64,000 nucleotides of DNA, taken from an uncultured Lachnospiraceae bacterium. GTDB taxonomy: Bacteria; Bacillota; Clostridia; Lachnospirales; Lachnospiraceae. The notes below the pieces were generated by a model. The model had not been told where the DNA came from. It did not search any database and worked only from the letters and a program-made list of their open reading frames with translations. Every line of letters begins with the position of its first letter. The stretch's first letter is position 1. Position numbers and translations under genes: made by a program. Positions 29,344 through 39,396 of this stretch are shown in pieces. The stretch spans positions 1 to 64,000 of the forward strand of contig CAMOIJ010000008.1 in NCBI GenBank assembly GCA_946615865.1. The letters are read 5' to 3'.

Positions 29344-32300
29344 ATGAGAAAAACTGTAATTGCTCTGGCAATGTGTGTAACCTTAGCCTTTTCGTCAAAA
29401 AGTGCCGCGTTTGCGGTATTTCAAACAACTACACCCGCTTCCGCAGCTGACGTGCAGAAATCATATGTCGAAGGGGAAGCCCTCGCGATCGTCAAAGGAG
29501 ATATACAGCTGAAAGGACCAGGCAAAGTCGAGCGCATTGCGCAGGTCAGCTCATTGGCTCTTCAGGACGTCCTTGAAGAGTGGGATGATAGCGAGGTCTT
29601 GACCAAAGAGAGCAGGCGACAGTTCGAAGAGGATGAGACCTTCGCGATCTGGAGCGTCAGTGACCGTAATCAGACGACAGAGGAAATTCTGCGAGAGCTT
29701 CGGACTGATCCGGATGTGATCGCCGCGGAACCGAATTATATCGCTTATGCCGCGAATGAAGAAGAGGCGGAAGCAGAGCCGGAAGAAGCGGTGGAAGCCG
29801 CGGAAGCGGAGACGGAAGAACCGGAAGCCGACAACACCGAACCCACAGTAACCAAGGGAGACCTCTCACCTATGCAGTGGTCAAATGGCAGCCCGGGTTC
29901 GGAAGCGCCCGCGATCTATACCACCCCTCTTTCGCCGACAGCCGGCTACACTATGGAGGTGCCCGGCTGGCAGGAAGGGCGGACGAACCTGAATGCCCCG
30001 GCTAACGCGGGAGGCACGATCTGCATAATGGATACCGGTGTTGATACGGACCACCCCGATCTGCAAGGCGTGCTCTACGAGTTTACGCCGGAGCAGCAGG
30101 CGAAGTATGGCTGCGGCAAGTACGGCTATAACGCCAGCGGCGACGGACGGCCGGAGAATGAGCAGAAAGCGACTGATTCCCACGGCACGCATGTGGCGGG
30201 CATTATTGCCGCGAACTGGAACGGTGAAGGAACATCCGGTATTGCCAACGGAGTCAAAATATTCTCCGTCAATGTATTTGGCGGAAACGGGACGGAGCAG
30301 GATTTGAGATCCGTCGTCAAAGGATTTCAGTTTCTTGTGGATGTGGCGCAGGAAGTCAACCTCAAGGCAGTCAACTGCTCCTGGGGCACGGCGCAGTCCA
30401 TATTTATTCTCTCTGTCATGATGGATGAGCTTGGCCGCAAAGGGGTTAATACCGTCATTGCCTCCGGAAACCGCTATTGCGACCTGGATGAGTCTATCGA
30501 CCTGGGCAGTATGACCAACAGTGAATACGTGATCGTTGTGGACGCCGCGTCTATGGATGGAAAGATGACGGATTTTTCATGCTGGGGCCAGGGCACGACG
30601 GATGTCTTTGCGCCGGGCGGCGGGATCCTCTCTTCTGTTACACAGATCATCCGAGAGGATATGATGGACGAGGTCTACAGCTATCAGGACAACACGCGCT
30701 TTATTCCCGAAGTGACGCCCGAGGAACATCTGCTGTCCGGGATCGAGCGCTTTGATGAAGAAGAGCCGGGCGTGCGCTTTTTTGACGCAAATCCGGCGCT
30801 GAGCGGGGAGGCCAAAGAGATCGGAGAGATCAATACAGCAAACGGCTTCGACGACAAACGGGCAGCGGCAGTGCACCTTTCTGATCTCAAGAAGGAGGCG
30901 CAGCGGGAGCACTCCGGCTTCTCCGCGATTAACGGATATGTATATATGGCGATCCCGGTGCCTTCCGGGGAAAACGCCGAGTGGATCAGTGTCAAAACAG
31001 CGATGAGCGACGGTTTTAAACCTAACGGCGGGATCGATTCGATCACCTGCAAAGGCGTGGACGGCGAGCCAGTCGAGATCGACTGCCTGTGCTCTGGCGC
31101 GCTGAAGAAGGGTTATGAGACAGGTGCCTTCAGCAATATTTATCAGTGTCAGTGGGCACAGCTCAGCTTCAATGTAAAGGGCTTTATCGATGCGTCGAAC
31201 GAGCTCCATGAAATGCTTCAGAAGGGCATGGAACAGGAGAAGATAAATAACCTCGGGATTGCCGATTACAAGGATCCCGGCGAGATCACAGGCATCTATG
31301 AGTGGGAGGACCAGGGACAGACTTACCTGATCGCGCGGATCGGGATCGGTCATGTCGCAAAGGACAGCCGATCATATGAGAGCACACAGGATACCACTCT
31401 CTATTTTGACAACGCGGCAGCTGGCGATGCAGATGCTTATACGGGCGCCTATATGTTCATGTCCGGCACATCGATGGCGGCGCCGGCGGTGACCGGGTGC
31501 CTTGGCGTGATCGCGAAGGATGAGCCCGCGAATGCTTCGCTTTCGGAGGAAGAACTCATGGAAGCGGCGCGCGGAAGAGCTGCCAAACTTCTTGCAGCAG
31601 TTGACTATGACGAGGCTCTCTCCGGGCTCTGCAGCACAGGCGGCAGGGTCAATCTGCACGGACAGTCGGAATTTGTCCGCAAGGCACCTTTGATCAGCAG
31701 GGCACAGGTGGAGGACCGTGTTCTGGAGCTGTCGGGATGGTATTTTGGCCAGGAAGGAACACTGGCAATAGACGGCGCAGAAATCGAAACGCAGACGTGG
31801 CAGGACAACATAATCACGGCGGATATCCGCGCACTTCCTAACGGATCGCATGTGGCGGCGGTCACAAATGCGGACGGCGCGGTGAACAGGGCAGTGTTCA
31901 GTACTTCCTCTCAGGACGCGGAAGGGCGCATGCTCTTTGAAAGATCCCACAGCCTTCCCATTAACGATCCTGCGTTTATCGCGGACCAAAGCGACCGCAT
32001 CTACGGACCGATGGCGATAAGCGGCGGAAAGATCTACACGATGGCGGAGACGGCCAAGTACAAAATAGCGCAGGCAATATGGTGCTATGATATCGAGGAG
32101 GACAGCTGGGCTCGGCTTCCATTGCCCGAAGGATGCGATCCGCAGTCGATCAGAGACGGGGACTTTGCTTCTTTGCGTGACAGACTATACCTGTATGGTA
32201 TACACCTTTCAACGGATGAATCCGGATTGAACGTGAGCAGAGGATGCCTGTGGCGCTATGAGCCTTACGGAGATTTTTGGGAACAACTGGAGATTCCTTT

Positions 32301-33156
32301 ACCTGATAACGCCGAAGGCATCTGCGCGCTGGGAGACGAACTCTTTGTGGTGGGCGGCAGTGTTTATGACATGCAGCTCGAAGGAGCGCCTGCCGATAGT
32401 GATGGAGCTTACAACGCCGGTTTCTACAAGGCGGACCTGGCACGCGGCGCGCTTGTCCGGGTCGGAGGGAAGCTTCCTGATGATGCCGCGATGGTCAACA
32501 CGAAGGTTGCATCGGGCAAAGACAGGATGTACATTTACGCGGAAATTGACGAAAGCTATTATGATGATACCGGGGAAACTCCGGCAAGTGGAGCAGAATA
32601 CAGCAAGACAGTTTCAGGTGGAGTGCTTTACCGCGTCGCCTATGATGGCGCTGAGAACAAGATCAGTTTCGAGGATCTGACGGGCACTCTCAATAAAACA
32701 TTGGGGGATGGCCTGCGCACGGAATATGAGTACAAGATGAGAGCGGATACACCGGGCGAGCACTTCGCGATCGCGGGCCTTGATACGGGTGTCGCGATCA
32801 TCGGATCTTCCGTAAACGGCGAAGATGTGCATATCATCTACGATACCGACGAGAAAGCTGTGCTTTACGACAGAGCTACTTGCTATCACAAGGCTTATGA
32901 TCCGATCGCAGCTTCCGACGGCAGAAGGCTTTACGTGATCGGTTACAATGGAACAGAGCCGGATGTGATGTATTTCCGGTCTCAGGAGATTACGCCGCAG
33001 GCAGCGGCGAACGAAAGCGGCGCGCCCGGAGGAACCGGCGGCGTCAGCAGCGGCGGAATGGACCCCACGGTCATCGGCGGAGTGACTATCGGATTGTTTG
33101 CAGCTATGGTCGTTGTGCTCTCGATCACGCGCAGGAAGAGCAGAACAGGGGAGTGA
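29344..33156 (+). CDS. Secreted, membrane-anchored S8 subtilase with Kelch-like C-terminal region
   Basis: Signal peptide; IMDTGVDTDHPDLQG, DSHGTHVAGIIAANWNGEGTSGIANG, MSGTSMAAPAVTG; Kelch-like WCYDIEEDSWARLPLP, ALGDELFVVGGSVYD; C-terminal TM then RRKSRTGE. Confidence 0.9.
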   Translation: MRKTVIALAMCVTLAFSSKSAAFAVFQTTTPASAADVQKSYVEGEALAIVKGDIQLKGPGKVERIAQVSSLALQDVLEEWDDSEVLTKESRRQFEEDETFAIWSVSDRNQTTEEILRELRTDPDVIAAEPNYIAYAANEEEAEAEPEEAVEAAEAETEEPEADNTEPTVTKGDLSPMQWSNGSPGSEAPAIYTTPLSPTAGYTMEVPGWQEGRTNLNAPANAGGTICIMDTGVDTDHPDLQGVLYEFTPEQQAKYGCGKYGYNASGDGRPENEQKATDSHGTHVAGIIAANWNGEGTSGIANGVKIFSVNVFGGNGTEQDLRSVVKGFQFLVDVAQEVNLKAVNCSWGTAQSIFILSVMMDELGRKGVNTVIASGNRYCDLDESIDLGSMTNSEYVIVVDAASMDGKMTDFSCWGQGTTDVFAPGGGILSSVTQIIREDMMDEVYSYQDNTRFIPEVTPEEHLLSGIERFDEEEPGVRFFDANPALSGEAKEIGEINTANGFDDKRAAAVHLSDLKKEAQREHSGFSAINGYVYMAIPVPSGENAEWISVKTAMSDGFKPNGGIDSITCKGVDGEPVEIDCLCSGALKKGYETGAFSNIYQCQWAQLSFNVKGFIDASNELHEMLQKGMEQEKINNLGIADYKDPGEITGIYEWEDQGQTYLIARIGIGHVAKDSRSYESTQDTTLYFDNAAAGDADAYTGAYMFMSGTSMAAPAVTGCLGVIAKDEPANASLSEEELMEAARGRAAKLLAAVDYDEALSGLCSTGGRVNLHGQSEFVRKAPLISRAQVEDRVLELSGWYFGQEGTLAIDGAEIETQTWQDNIITADIRALPNGSHVAAVTNADGAVNRAVFSTSSQDAEGRMLFERSHSLPINDPAFIADQSDRIYGPMAISGGKIYTMAETAKYKIAQAIWCYDIEEDSWARLPLPEGCDPQSIRDGDFASLRDRLYLYGIHLSTDESGLNVSRGCLWRYEPYGDFWEQLEIPLPDNAEGICALGDELFVVGGSVYDMQLEGAPADSDGAYNAGFYKADLARGALVRVGGKLPDDAAMVNTKVASGKDRMYIYAEIDESYYDDTGETPASGAEYSKTVSGGVLYRVAYDGAENKISFEDLTGTLNKTLGDGLRTEYEYKMRADTPGEHFAIAGLDTGVAIIGSSVNGEDVHIIYDTDEKAVLYDRATCYHKAYDPIAASDGRRLYVIGYNGTEPDVMYFRSQEITPQAAANESGAPGGTGGVSSGGMDPTVIGGVTIGLFAAMVVVLSITRRKSRTGE

Positions 33157-33215
33157 TCGGAGGCTCCTTGAACGAGTCAATCAAGGGAGAGAATTACGAT
33201 CCATAGTAGTAAGGT

Positions 33216-33277
33216 CAGGCGGAAAGGACACCGGCACTTTGTTAAAAAGTGCATTTAATGGTTGTTTTTTCCGCCTG
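33216..33277. repeat. Nested hairpin between subtilase and tRNA
   Basis: Outer perfect 10-bp IR CAGGCGGAAA/TTTCCGCCTG; inner GCACTTT/AAAGTGC. Confidence 0.55.
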
Positions 33278-33320
33278 TTTACAGTAAGATACTATTTGTC
33301 GAATGAAAATCATATGACAT

Positions 33321-33393
33321 GGGGGCGTAGCTCAGTTGGGAGAGCGCGACACTGGCAGTGTTGAGGTCATGGGTTCAAGTCCCACCGTCTCCA
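33321..33393 (+). tRNA. tRNA-Ala (GGC)
   Basis: Cloverleaf gggggcg/cgtctcc acceptor, gctc/gagc D arm, anticodon arm cgaca ctGGCag tgttg, T arm atggg ttcaagt cccac. Confidence 0.9.
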
Positions 33394-33447
33394 TTTTTGG
33401 GTTAATATGAAGTCCGAAAAGTGCTTTATTTAAAGGCTTTTCGGGCT

Positions 33448-34860
33448 TTATATTTTTGTAAAAACTTCCGGGTGACTCGAATCTGCGTCCGGGTGACTCT
33501 TGCCTGGAAATCTAATCACCTGACAGTTCAAATTCAAATCCGAAGCATCTTCTTTAACGGGATCAAGACGGAGTTCATCAATTTTTCCAAGTTTGCAGGA
33601 TTTTTCTTCCATACGGTTGCGGTTCTTAATATAAACATTTTCCGTAGTACTGATATCCGTATGCCCCATCTGCTCAATGATCATCTGATCGTCAATGTCA
33701 GCCGCCTTTAATATGGATGCGTATGTCTTCCGGAATTTGTGGGGAGGCTTATAGCTTATTCCCAATTCGGCACATATTTTCTTCAGATGTCTTCTTACCT
33801 GGCTGGCACGGACTCGTTCTCCTACATAGCGTTCTCTGTATCTCCCCGGTTCCTGCTTGAACAGATATCCACCGCCGGTTTTCTCGGAAATGTCTTTAAT
33901 TCCACGTACCCATTCAAGAGAGTTTTCAGGAATCGCAACACGCCTGACTCCTGCATCAGTTTTAGCCCCTTCTTTGATAGTCTCCCGCTGTCTTCCTGTT
34001 TCATCCGCTTGTGTTTCTGTACGTCGGACATAAATACAATGTTCATCAAGATCAATATCCTCTGCAAGCAGAGCCGCACACTCACCGATCCGTTCGCCAG
34101 TTATGATTGCCAGTAGGATACAGCGTGTATATGGATCAGGATTAGTAAGGCAGTAGGTTTTCAGTGCCTGTAGTTCATCGGGGTAGTATACCTCGTCCTC
34201 TGTGGAATGTTTTGAATGACGAAATCCATGCATATCTGTACGAACATGGGAGATGACCTCATCAGAAGTATATGAGATAATGCCTTCATCTTCTGCTTGG
34301 TCAATAATCCCTTTCACTATGCATTTGACACGCCCTAACTCCTTTGCAGAAATCTTTCTCTTAAGATCCTCTTTTGTTGGACTGCCTGCTTCATAAATGC
34401 CTTGGAGAAATGCGGTCCACTCTTTACGAGTGATCCTTCTCATAGGCATCTTATTGATGTCTGCGCTTTTTATATATTTATCACAGGTCTTGCGATACCG
34501 AAGGGCAGTTGCACCCTGGATCACGCCTTTTTCAAGTCGGGAGGTATTCCATTCAGTAAAGATATCTTCAGGCATTTTTCCTGTGAGTTCCTTCTCTTTT
34601 CTGATTCTTTCCTTTTGGATCTGTAGGATTTCTTTTTCTACATCTTCCCGATTCTTTCTTTTAATCCTCCTTCCACCTGGGAGTCGGCAATACCATCTGC
34701 CGCCACTTTCAAAAATCTTGTATTCATATGAATCTAATAAGTTCATTCGCTCAGTCTCCTCGTACTGCTGGCGAATGCTGCCAAGATTTATTATGCCTGT
34801 GTCAATGGCATATTTCAAGATTTCGGGGTTTATCGATAATTCCTTGGTCATCTTTTTCAC
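33448..34860 (-). CDS. int: Tyrosine recombinase/phage integrase
   Basis: 470 aa; CILLAIITGERIGECAALLAEDIDL, HKFRKTYASILKAADIDDQMIIEQMGHTDISTTENVYI (R..HxxR..H..Y). Confidence 0.95.
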   Translation of the reverse strand: MKKMTKELSINPEILKYAIDTGIINLGSIRQQYEETERMNLLDSYEYKIFESGGRWYCRLPGGRRIKRKNREDVEKEILQIQKERIRKEKELTGKMPEDIFTEWNTSRLEKGVIQGATALRYRKTCDKYIKSADINKMPMRRITRKEWTAFLQGIYEAGSPTKEDLKRKISAKELGRVKCIVKGIIDQAEDEGIISYTSDEVISHVRTDMHGFRHSKHSTEDEVYYPDELQALKTYCLTNPDPYTRCILLAIITGERIGECAALLAEDIDLDEHCIYVRRTETQADETGRQRETIKEGAKTDAGVRRVAIPENSLEWVRGIKDISEKTGGGYLFKQEPGRYRERYVGERVRASQVRRHLKKICAELGISYKPPHKFRKTYASILKAADIDDQMIIEQMGHTDISTTENVYIKNRNRMEEKSCKLGKIDELRLDPVKEDASDLNLNCQVIRFPGKSHPDADSSHPEVFTKI

Positions 34861-35308
34861 CTCCGTATGGAGGATGAAAGAAAAGGTAATAATTTTGCTA
34901 TTTATGAACGAAGCTACTTGTTTGATTACAAAAAGCTCGAATAGGCTTAAACGCTGTCAGAGGTGAAAGATGGATAGACACAATTAAAATCATCCAATTT
35001 CCAGGCTGACACGTAAATGTCTAATTAGACGATTCTGTACCGGATAATAGGTTCTCCAGAGAGAATGGGGGAGCACACTTGAGCAGAAATTATCCACTTT
35101 GCTAAAATAACAGAGTGTATACGGGCTAATATGATGCGAGTAATCTATGATCAGAAAACGACCAATATGATAACTGCGGAAAAGAAGAGTAAAAAAAGGG
35201 GAAGCCGAATGTGATTGGCGTCCCCGTTGTTATCTATTGTAATACGATACGAAGCATAATTCATGCATACTGTCCGCAGGTATATGATGAAAGCTATATT
35301 TCTTCAGT

Positions 35309-36637
35309 TTATGCACAGCGCTGCCAGGCACGCTGCTTCCCGTAGCGAGGGAAGCGGTATTTAGAATCCTTTGCGGTACCGTTGAGTCCGGCATATCGCT
35401 TCCATCCAATGATGCTTAAATTCATGACTTCAGCGATCCTGGATAGTTCTTTCTCATCTGGTAAAGCATCTTCGGAGTCCTTGAACAGGCGCTCCCAGAT
35501 CATTCGGCTGCAGACGAGGTCCTCTTCGCACGTGTCAAGGAAGTCTTGGATCATGCCGGCGTTGCTGTTATCGGGCATAAGGCCGGACCGGATCACATCC
35601 AATTCATCCTGATACTCTCTGTCAAGGTCTAAGAGAAACCCATCTGTCTTGCCGATTGCTATTGCTTCCGCATAGCACTGACGGATATACTCACGAGTCT
35701 CAGCCTCGTCAGCCAGAGGATGTACTTCAGCTCTGCTCCCATCGCAGATTACCGGCACAAAGCGTCGGTTTCCAGTTCGATCATTCGGGAGACATCGGAA
35801 AAGATTCGACGTCCCAATGAAGATCGCCTGTCTTGGGTACTTTTCAGAAAAAGTGCCGTGTGGCTGTCGATAGCTGTCATATTGCCGGCTGAGATACCCT
35901 TTGATCACATTTACGTCTTGTGTTCTCCGGATGGCGACCATTTCGCCAAGTTCACAGATCCATCGGCCCCGTATTTTCTCATATGCTGTTTTCGTATCTC
36001 CGAAATGATCCAGGTCATCGCAGAAGTACTCATCCTCCAAGGCCAAAAATCTGCACAGAGAGCTTTTCCCTGTCCCCTGCTTGTTATCGAGGAGCGTGAT
36101 GCAGTAGTCGAACTTGATCCCAGGGTTCATTACCCTCTGAATAGCTCCGTGAAACAGAAGCTTCGTGATCTCGGTCGTAAGGACAGACCTTGTTGCGCCA
36201 AGATATCTTGGGAGAAACTCGCTAAGTCGGGGTTTTCCATCCCATTCGAGATTGTTGAGAGCATCCAGGATCGGATGAAAGCCTGTCTTCTCAGCAATCA
36301 AAGCGACGGCATCTTTGATATCTTTGCCCGGACTAACTTCGTAAGCGCAGTCAATGAAGCGTCTGAGATTGGAGATGTCATTGTCACATAGAGTGTGTTC
36401 TTTCGGGTGCCAGTATACATCCTTGAGCGTAACCCGCTTGTTGAAGACGTTCATCCTGGATTTCCCTGAGAGATATGGATCCTTTTCCAGGATTTCGCAG
36501 TAGTTTGCAAAAGACTTGGCGATCATCCCGGATGAATTCTGTTTGAGCTCAATCTGTCCGCCATTCATTCTACTCAGCCCTACTGCCTGTTCCATAGTCG
36601 TAATATCGCTATTAACCGTATATAAATCCGAACTCAT
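35309..36637 (-). CDS. VapE-like (virulence-associated E) P-loop ATPase
   Basis: LLDNKQGTGKSSLCRFLA Walker A; GRWICELGEM; GTSNLFRCLPNDRTGNRRFVPV. Confidence 0.88.
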   Translation of the reverse strand: MSSDLYTVNSDITTMEQAVGLSRMNGGQIELKQNSSGMIAKSFANYCEILEKDPYLSGKSRMNVFNKRVTLKDVYWHPKEHTLCDNDISNLRRFIDCAYEVSPGKDIKDAVALIAEKTGFHPILDALNNLEWDGKPRLSEFLPRYLGATRSVLTTEITKLLFHGAIQRVMNPGIKFDYCITLLDNKQGTGKSSLCRFLALEDEYFCDDLDHFGDTKTAYEKIRGRWICELGEMVAIRRTQDVNVIKGYLSRQYDSYRQPHGTFSEKYPRQAIFIGTSNLFRCLPNDRTGNRRFVPVICDGSRAEVHPLADEAETREYIRQCYAEAIAIGKTDGFLLDLDREYQDELDVIRSGLMPDNSNAGMIQDFLDTCEEDLVCSRMIWERLFKDSEDALPDEKELSRIAEVMNLSIIGWKRYAGLNGTAKDSKYRFPRYGKQRAWQRCA

Positions 36638-36878
36638 ATTATGCCTCCATAAGTAATGTCATTGCTTAGCTATTAGTCACCAGTCCCCAGTCCCCGCTGT
36701 CCCCAGGGTATCGTTTCGATCTTTGTGCCTGTCAGGGAACCCGAGGCCTTTATGAGAACCCGAACCCACCGGGGACAATGGGGACACTCCAAGGAACAGG
36801 GCCTCCTTGGAACAGGAGACGGGGATATTACCCCGCCTCCTCCAGAATGGTTCCTTAAAAGTCCCATTCCCATCAGAC

Positions 36879-37667
36879 TTATTCTGTATAGAGCTTGAGA
36901 CCGATCCGGTTTGCCCAGGCCTGAGCCGCTTCTATCGTGGGGAATGTCATACAGTCGTCCTTGCCGAGTTCGAAATAATTGTCTTGCCTGTATCCGGCAG
37001 GTAAATAATAGATCAATTCTTCACGGTACCTTTCTTCATTTCCATCTCCGCATACAGGAAAACCATACCAGCTGTCACCGTAAAAAGCACAAAAAGCAAG
37101 TACAAATGAGCCGTTCACCAGCTTGTAAATATCTACATCTCCCCGATAGCAATAGCCCATCATCTCTTCGCTGCACTTAATATCGAATGCAGATAAAACG
37201 TAGTTCGCAGAACGGTCATAGACAGACCGAAAGCCTTCATGCGTAGGGTTCTCGGACAAAGGCATTGTGAATGCAGTTTCCTGTTCGCCGCCTTTAATCC
37301 AGCATTGTGCAATCAGACTATCTGATTCAGTGTCCCAGTCAGGGTCCCAATAGTAGTAGAGACTGAAATTATACTCGTCAACGACAACGCCATTGCTGTC
37401 CTTGAGCAAAAAGGGGACGGTAATCTTTTCTACGTCCAGGACATCAATAGAATCATATGTAATATGATTGCCGCGATCAGCATTCAAGATGAGAGCCCAT
37501 TCTTTGAAAGACGTAGAGATGAAGGGATTTCGTGGGCCCTTCTTGTACCCGCTCCGATCCAGCAGCGCGAACTGCTCGGGCACGGTCAGGCCCTTCAGCT
37601 CATCTAAGGAAACGATCCTGCGGATTTTGCCTTCTCTCGAATCAACAGTAACTTTCTTGTTCAACAT
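36879..37667 (-). CDS. Hypothetical protein, module A copy 1 (262 aa)
   Basis: N-terminal MLNKKVTVDSREGKIRRIVSLDELKGLTVPEQFALL identical to 38448-39260 product; bodies diverged but homologous. Confidence 0.75.
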   Translation of the reverse strand: MLNKKVTVDSREGKIRRIVSLDELKGLTVPEQFALLDRSGYKKGPRNPFISTSFKEWALILNADRGNHITYDSIDVLDVEKITVPFLLKDSNGVVVDEYNFSLYYYWDPDWDTESDSLIAQCWIKGGEQETAFTMPLSENPTHEGFRSVYDRSANYVLSAFDIKCSEEMMGYCYRGDVDIYKLVNGSFVLAFCAFYGDSWYGFPVCGDGNEERYREELIYYLPAGYRQDNYFELGKDDCMTFPTIEAAQAWANRIGLKLYTE

Positions 37668-37803
37668 AATGAACCTCCTTTTGATGGGGCAATTGCCCGT
37701 TTAATATGGCTTTGAGTGCCAATTTTCTCGTCAAATTGGCAAACGCAAATATTAAGTTGTAGTAGATGCCAGCCCCAAGTGGGGCTGACATCGTGCCGGG
37801 GCC

Positions 37804-38109
37804 TTATTCCTCCGGTTCTCCGAAGAGCTCGATATAGGTTTCGGCGGGCAGGTGGTCTTCGCTCCACTCTTTGGCTTCCTCGACGGTCAGCGGAGAGATC
37901 TTCTCTCCGGAAGACCAGGAATTTGTGTCGGTCTGCACACTGTACATCGACAGTGGACCGCCTTCCCCGCAGAGGAAGAACTCACCGTTGTTTTTTCGAT
38001 AGAGTTCTTCGCGCAGATAGTGGAAATCGCGGGGATTTGAGTATTCGTAGCTTCCGATACATGTAGCTGTTTCTGTGCTGTACAGCTTACCCTTGATGAT
38101 GCGCTTCAT
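37804..38109 (-). CDS. Conserved hypothetical small acidic protein, module B copy 1 (101 aa)
   Basis: MKRIIKGKLYSTETATCIGSYEYSN...FFLCGEGGPLSMY; identical protein at 39397-39702. Confidence 0.8.
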   Translation of the reverse strand: MKRIIKGKLYSTETATCIGSYEYSNPRDFHYLREELYRKNNGEFFLCGEGGPLSMYSVQTDTNSWSSGEKISPLTVEEAKEWSEDHLPAETYIELFGEPEE

Positions 38110-38206
38110 AGTTCTTACCTCCTATTTGGTTTTAGATGTTGTATATATAGAAGACCATATTGTTTCGGGAAAAGCGTTCCCTGACAGGCACAAGGTAATC
38201 CTGTCA

Positions 38207-38340
38207 TAAGGAATGCCAGCCCCAAGCGGGGCTGACATCGTGCCAGGGCTTTATTCCTCCGGTTCTCCGAAGACCTCGATATAGGCTTCGGCGGACAGGT
38301 GGTCTTCGCTCCACTCTTTGGCTTCCTCGACAGTCAGGGC
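38207..38340 (-). pseudogene. Truncated third copy of the module B gene
   Basis: gccagccccaagcggggctgacatcgtgcc...ttattcctccggttctccgaagacctcgatataggcttcggcggacagg matches the 3' end of both intact copies, then stops matching. Confidence 0.75.
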
Positions 38341-38447
38341 GCTTGCCGGCTTCTATGAAACTGAATGACGGGGAGGCGTTGACTATCCTCGAGTCTTTTA
38401 CAGATTCTCTTCAAGAATGGGGCAGTCATCTCGCCTGGCTTTAGAAC

Positions 38448-39260
38448 TTATGCCTGAGTGTACACATTACGCATGTTATTCCGTGTACTGCTGAGTTTGA
38501 CACTAATCCGATTAGCCCAGACTTGGGCTGCCTCATATGTTGTAAACGTCATGCTGTCGTCCCGATCGACTTCGTAAGATGCATCGTAATCAACCCCATG
38601 AAAAAGATAACGGATTACGACAGTCTTATACTGTGCCTCGTCACCATCTCCGCAAACGGGAAAGCCCTCCCAAGACTTGCCGTTGCCATAAACATGGGTT
38701 GCAAGTACGAAGCGCCCGTTCGACAATTGTGTGATTCTCGTCAGATTTGAAAAGCGGGAGGAGAGGCGTTCCTCGAAGCACCTGATATCATGCGCTGTCA
38801 GGATGTACTTCGCGGGATCATTGAATACACAGTGGAAGCCATTGATTACAGGAGCCTCAGTGAGCGGCATTGTGAATACAGTTTCTTCTTCGCCGCCCTT
38901 TATCCAGCATTGTGCGATCAGTCTGGCGGGGTAGGAATTATAATAGTAGATGAGATTGAAATTGTATTCATCAATCACAACTCCGCATCGGTTTCTAAGG
39001 ACGAATGGAACAGTCAGCTTTTCCGTGCTGAGCAGATCCACACATTGTTCCGCCACAAATTCTCCATCATCAGCATCCAGGATCATCCGCCATTCGTTTA
39101 CGAACGTGCGATTGAAGTTATTTTCCAGTCCTCTATGGTAGCCGTTCTTCTCCAACAGCGCGAACTGCTCGGGCACGGTCAGGCCCTTCAGCTCATCTAA
39201 GGAAACGATCCTGCGGATTTTGCCTTCTCTCGAATCAACAGTAACTTTCTTGTTCAACAT
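38448..39260 (-). CDS. Hypothetical protein, module A copy 2 (270 aa)
   Basis: Paralog of 36879-37667; shares the AQCWIKGGE.ET.FTMPL and FPVCGDG motifs. Confidence 0.75.
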   Translation of the reverse strand: MLNKKVTVDSREGKIRRIVSLDELKGLTVPEQFALLEKNGYHRGLENNFNRTFVNEWRMILDADDGEFVAEQCVDLLSTEKLTVPFVLRNRCGVVIDEYNFNLIYYYNSYPARLIAQCWIKGGEEETVFTMPLTEAPVINGFHCVFNDPAKYILTAHDIRCFEERLSSRFSNLTRITQLSNGRFVLATHVYGNGKSWEGFPVCGDGDEAQYKTVVIRYLFHGVDYDASYEVDRDDSMTFTTYEAAQVWANRISVKLSSTRNNMRNVYTQA

Positions 39261-39396
39261 AATGAACCTCCTTTTGATGGGGCAATTGCCCGTTTAATAT
39301 GGCTTTGAGTGCCAATTTTCTCGTCAAATTGGCAAACGCAAATATTAAGTTGTAGTAGATGCCAGCCCCAAGTGGGGCTGACATCGTGCCGGGGCC

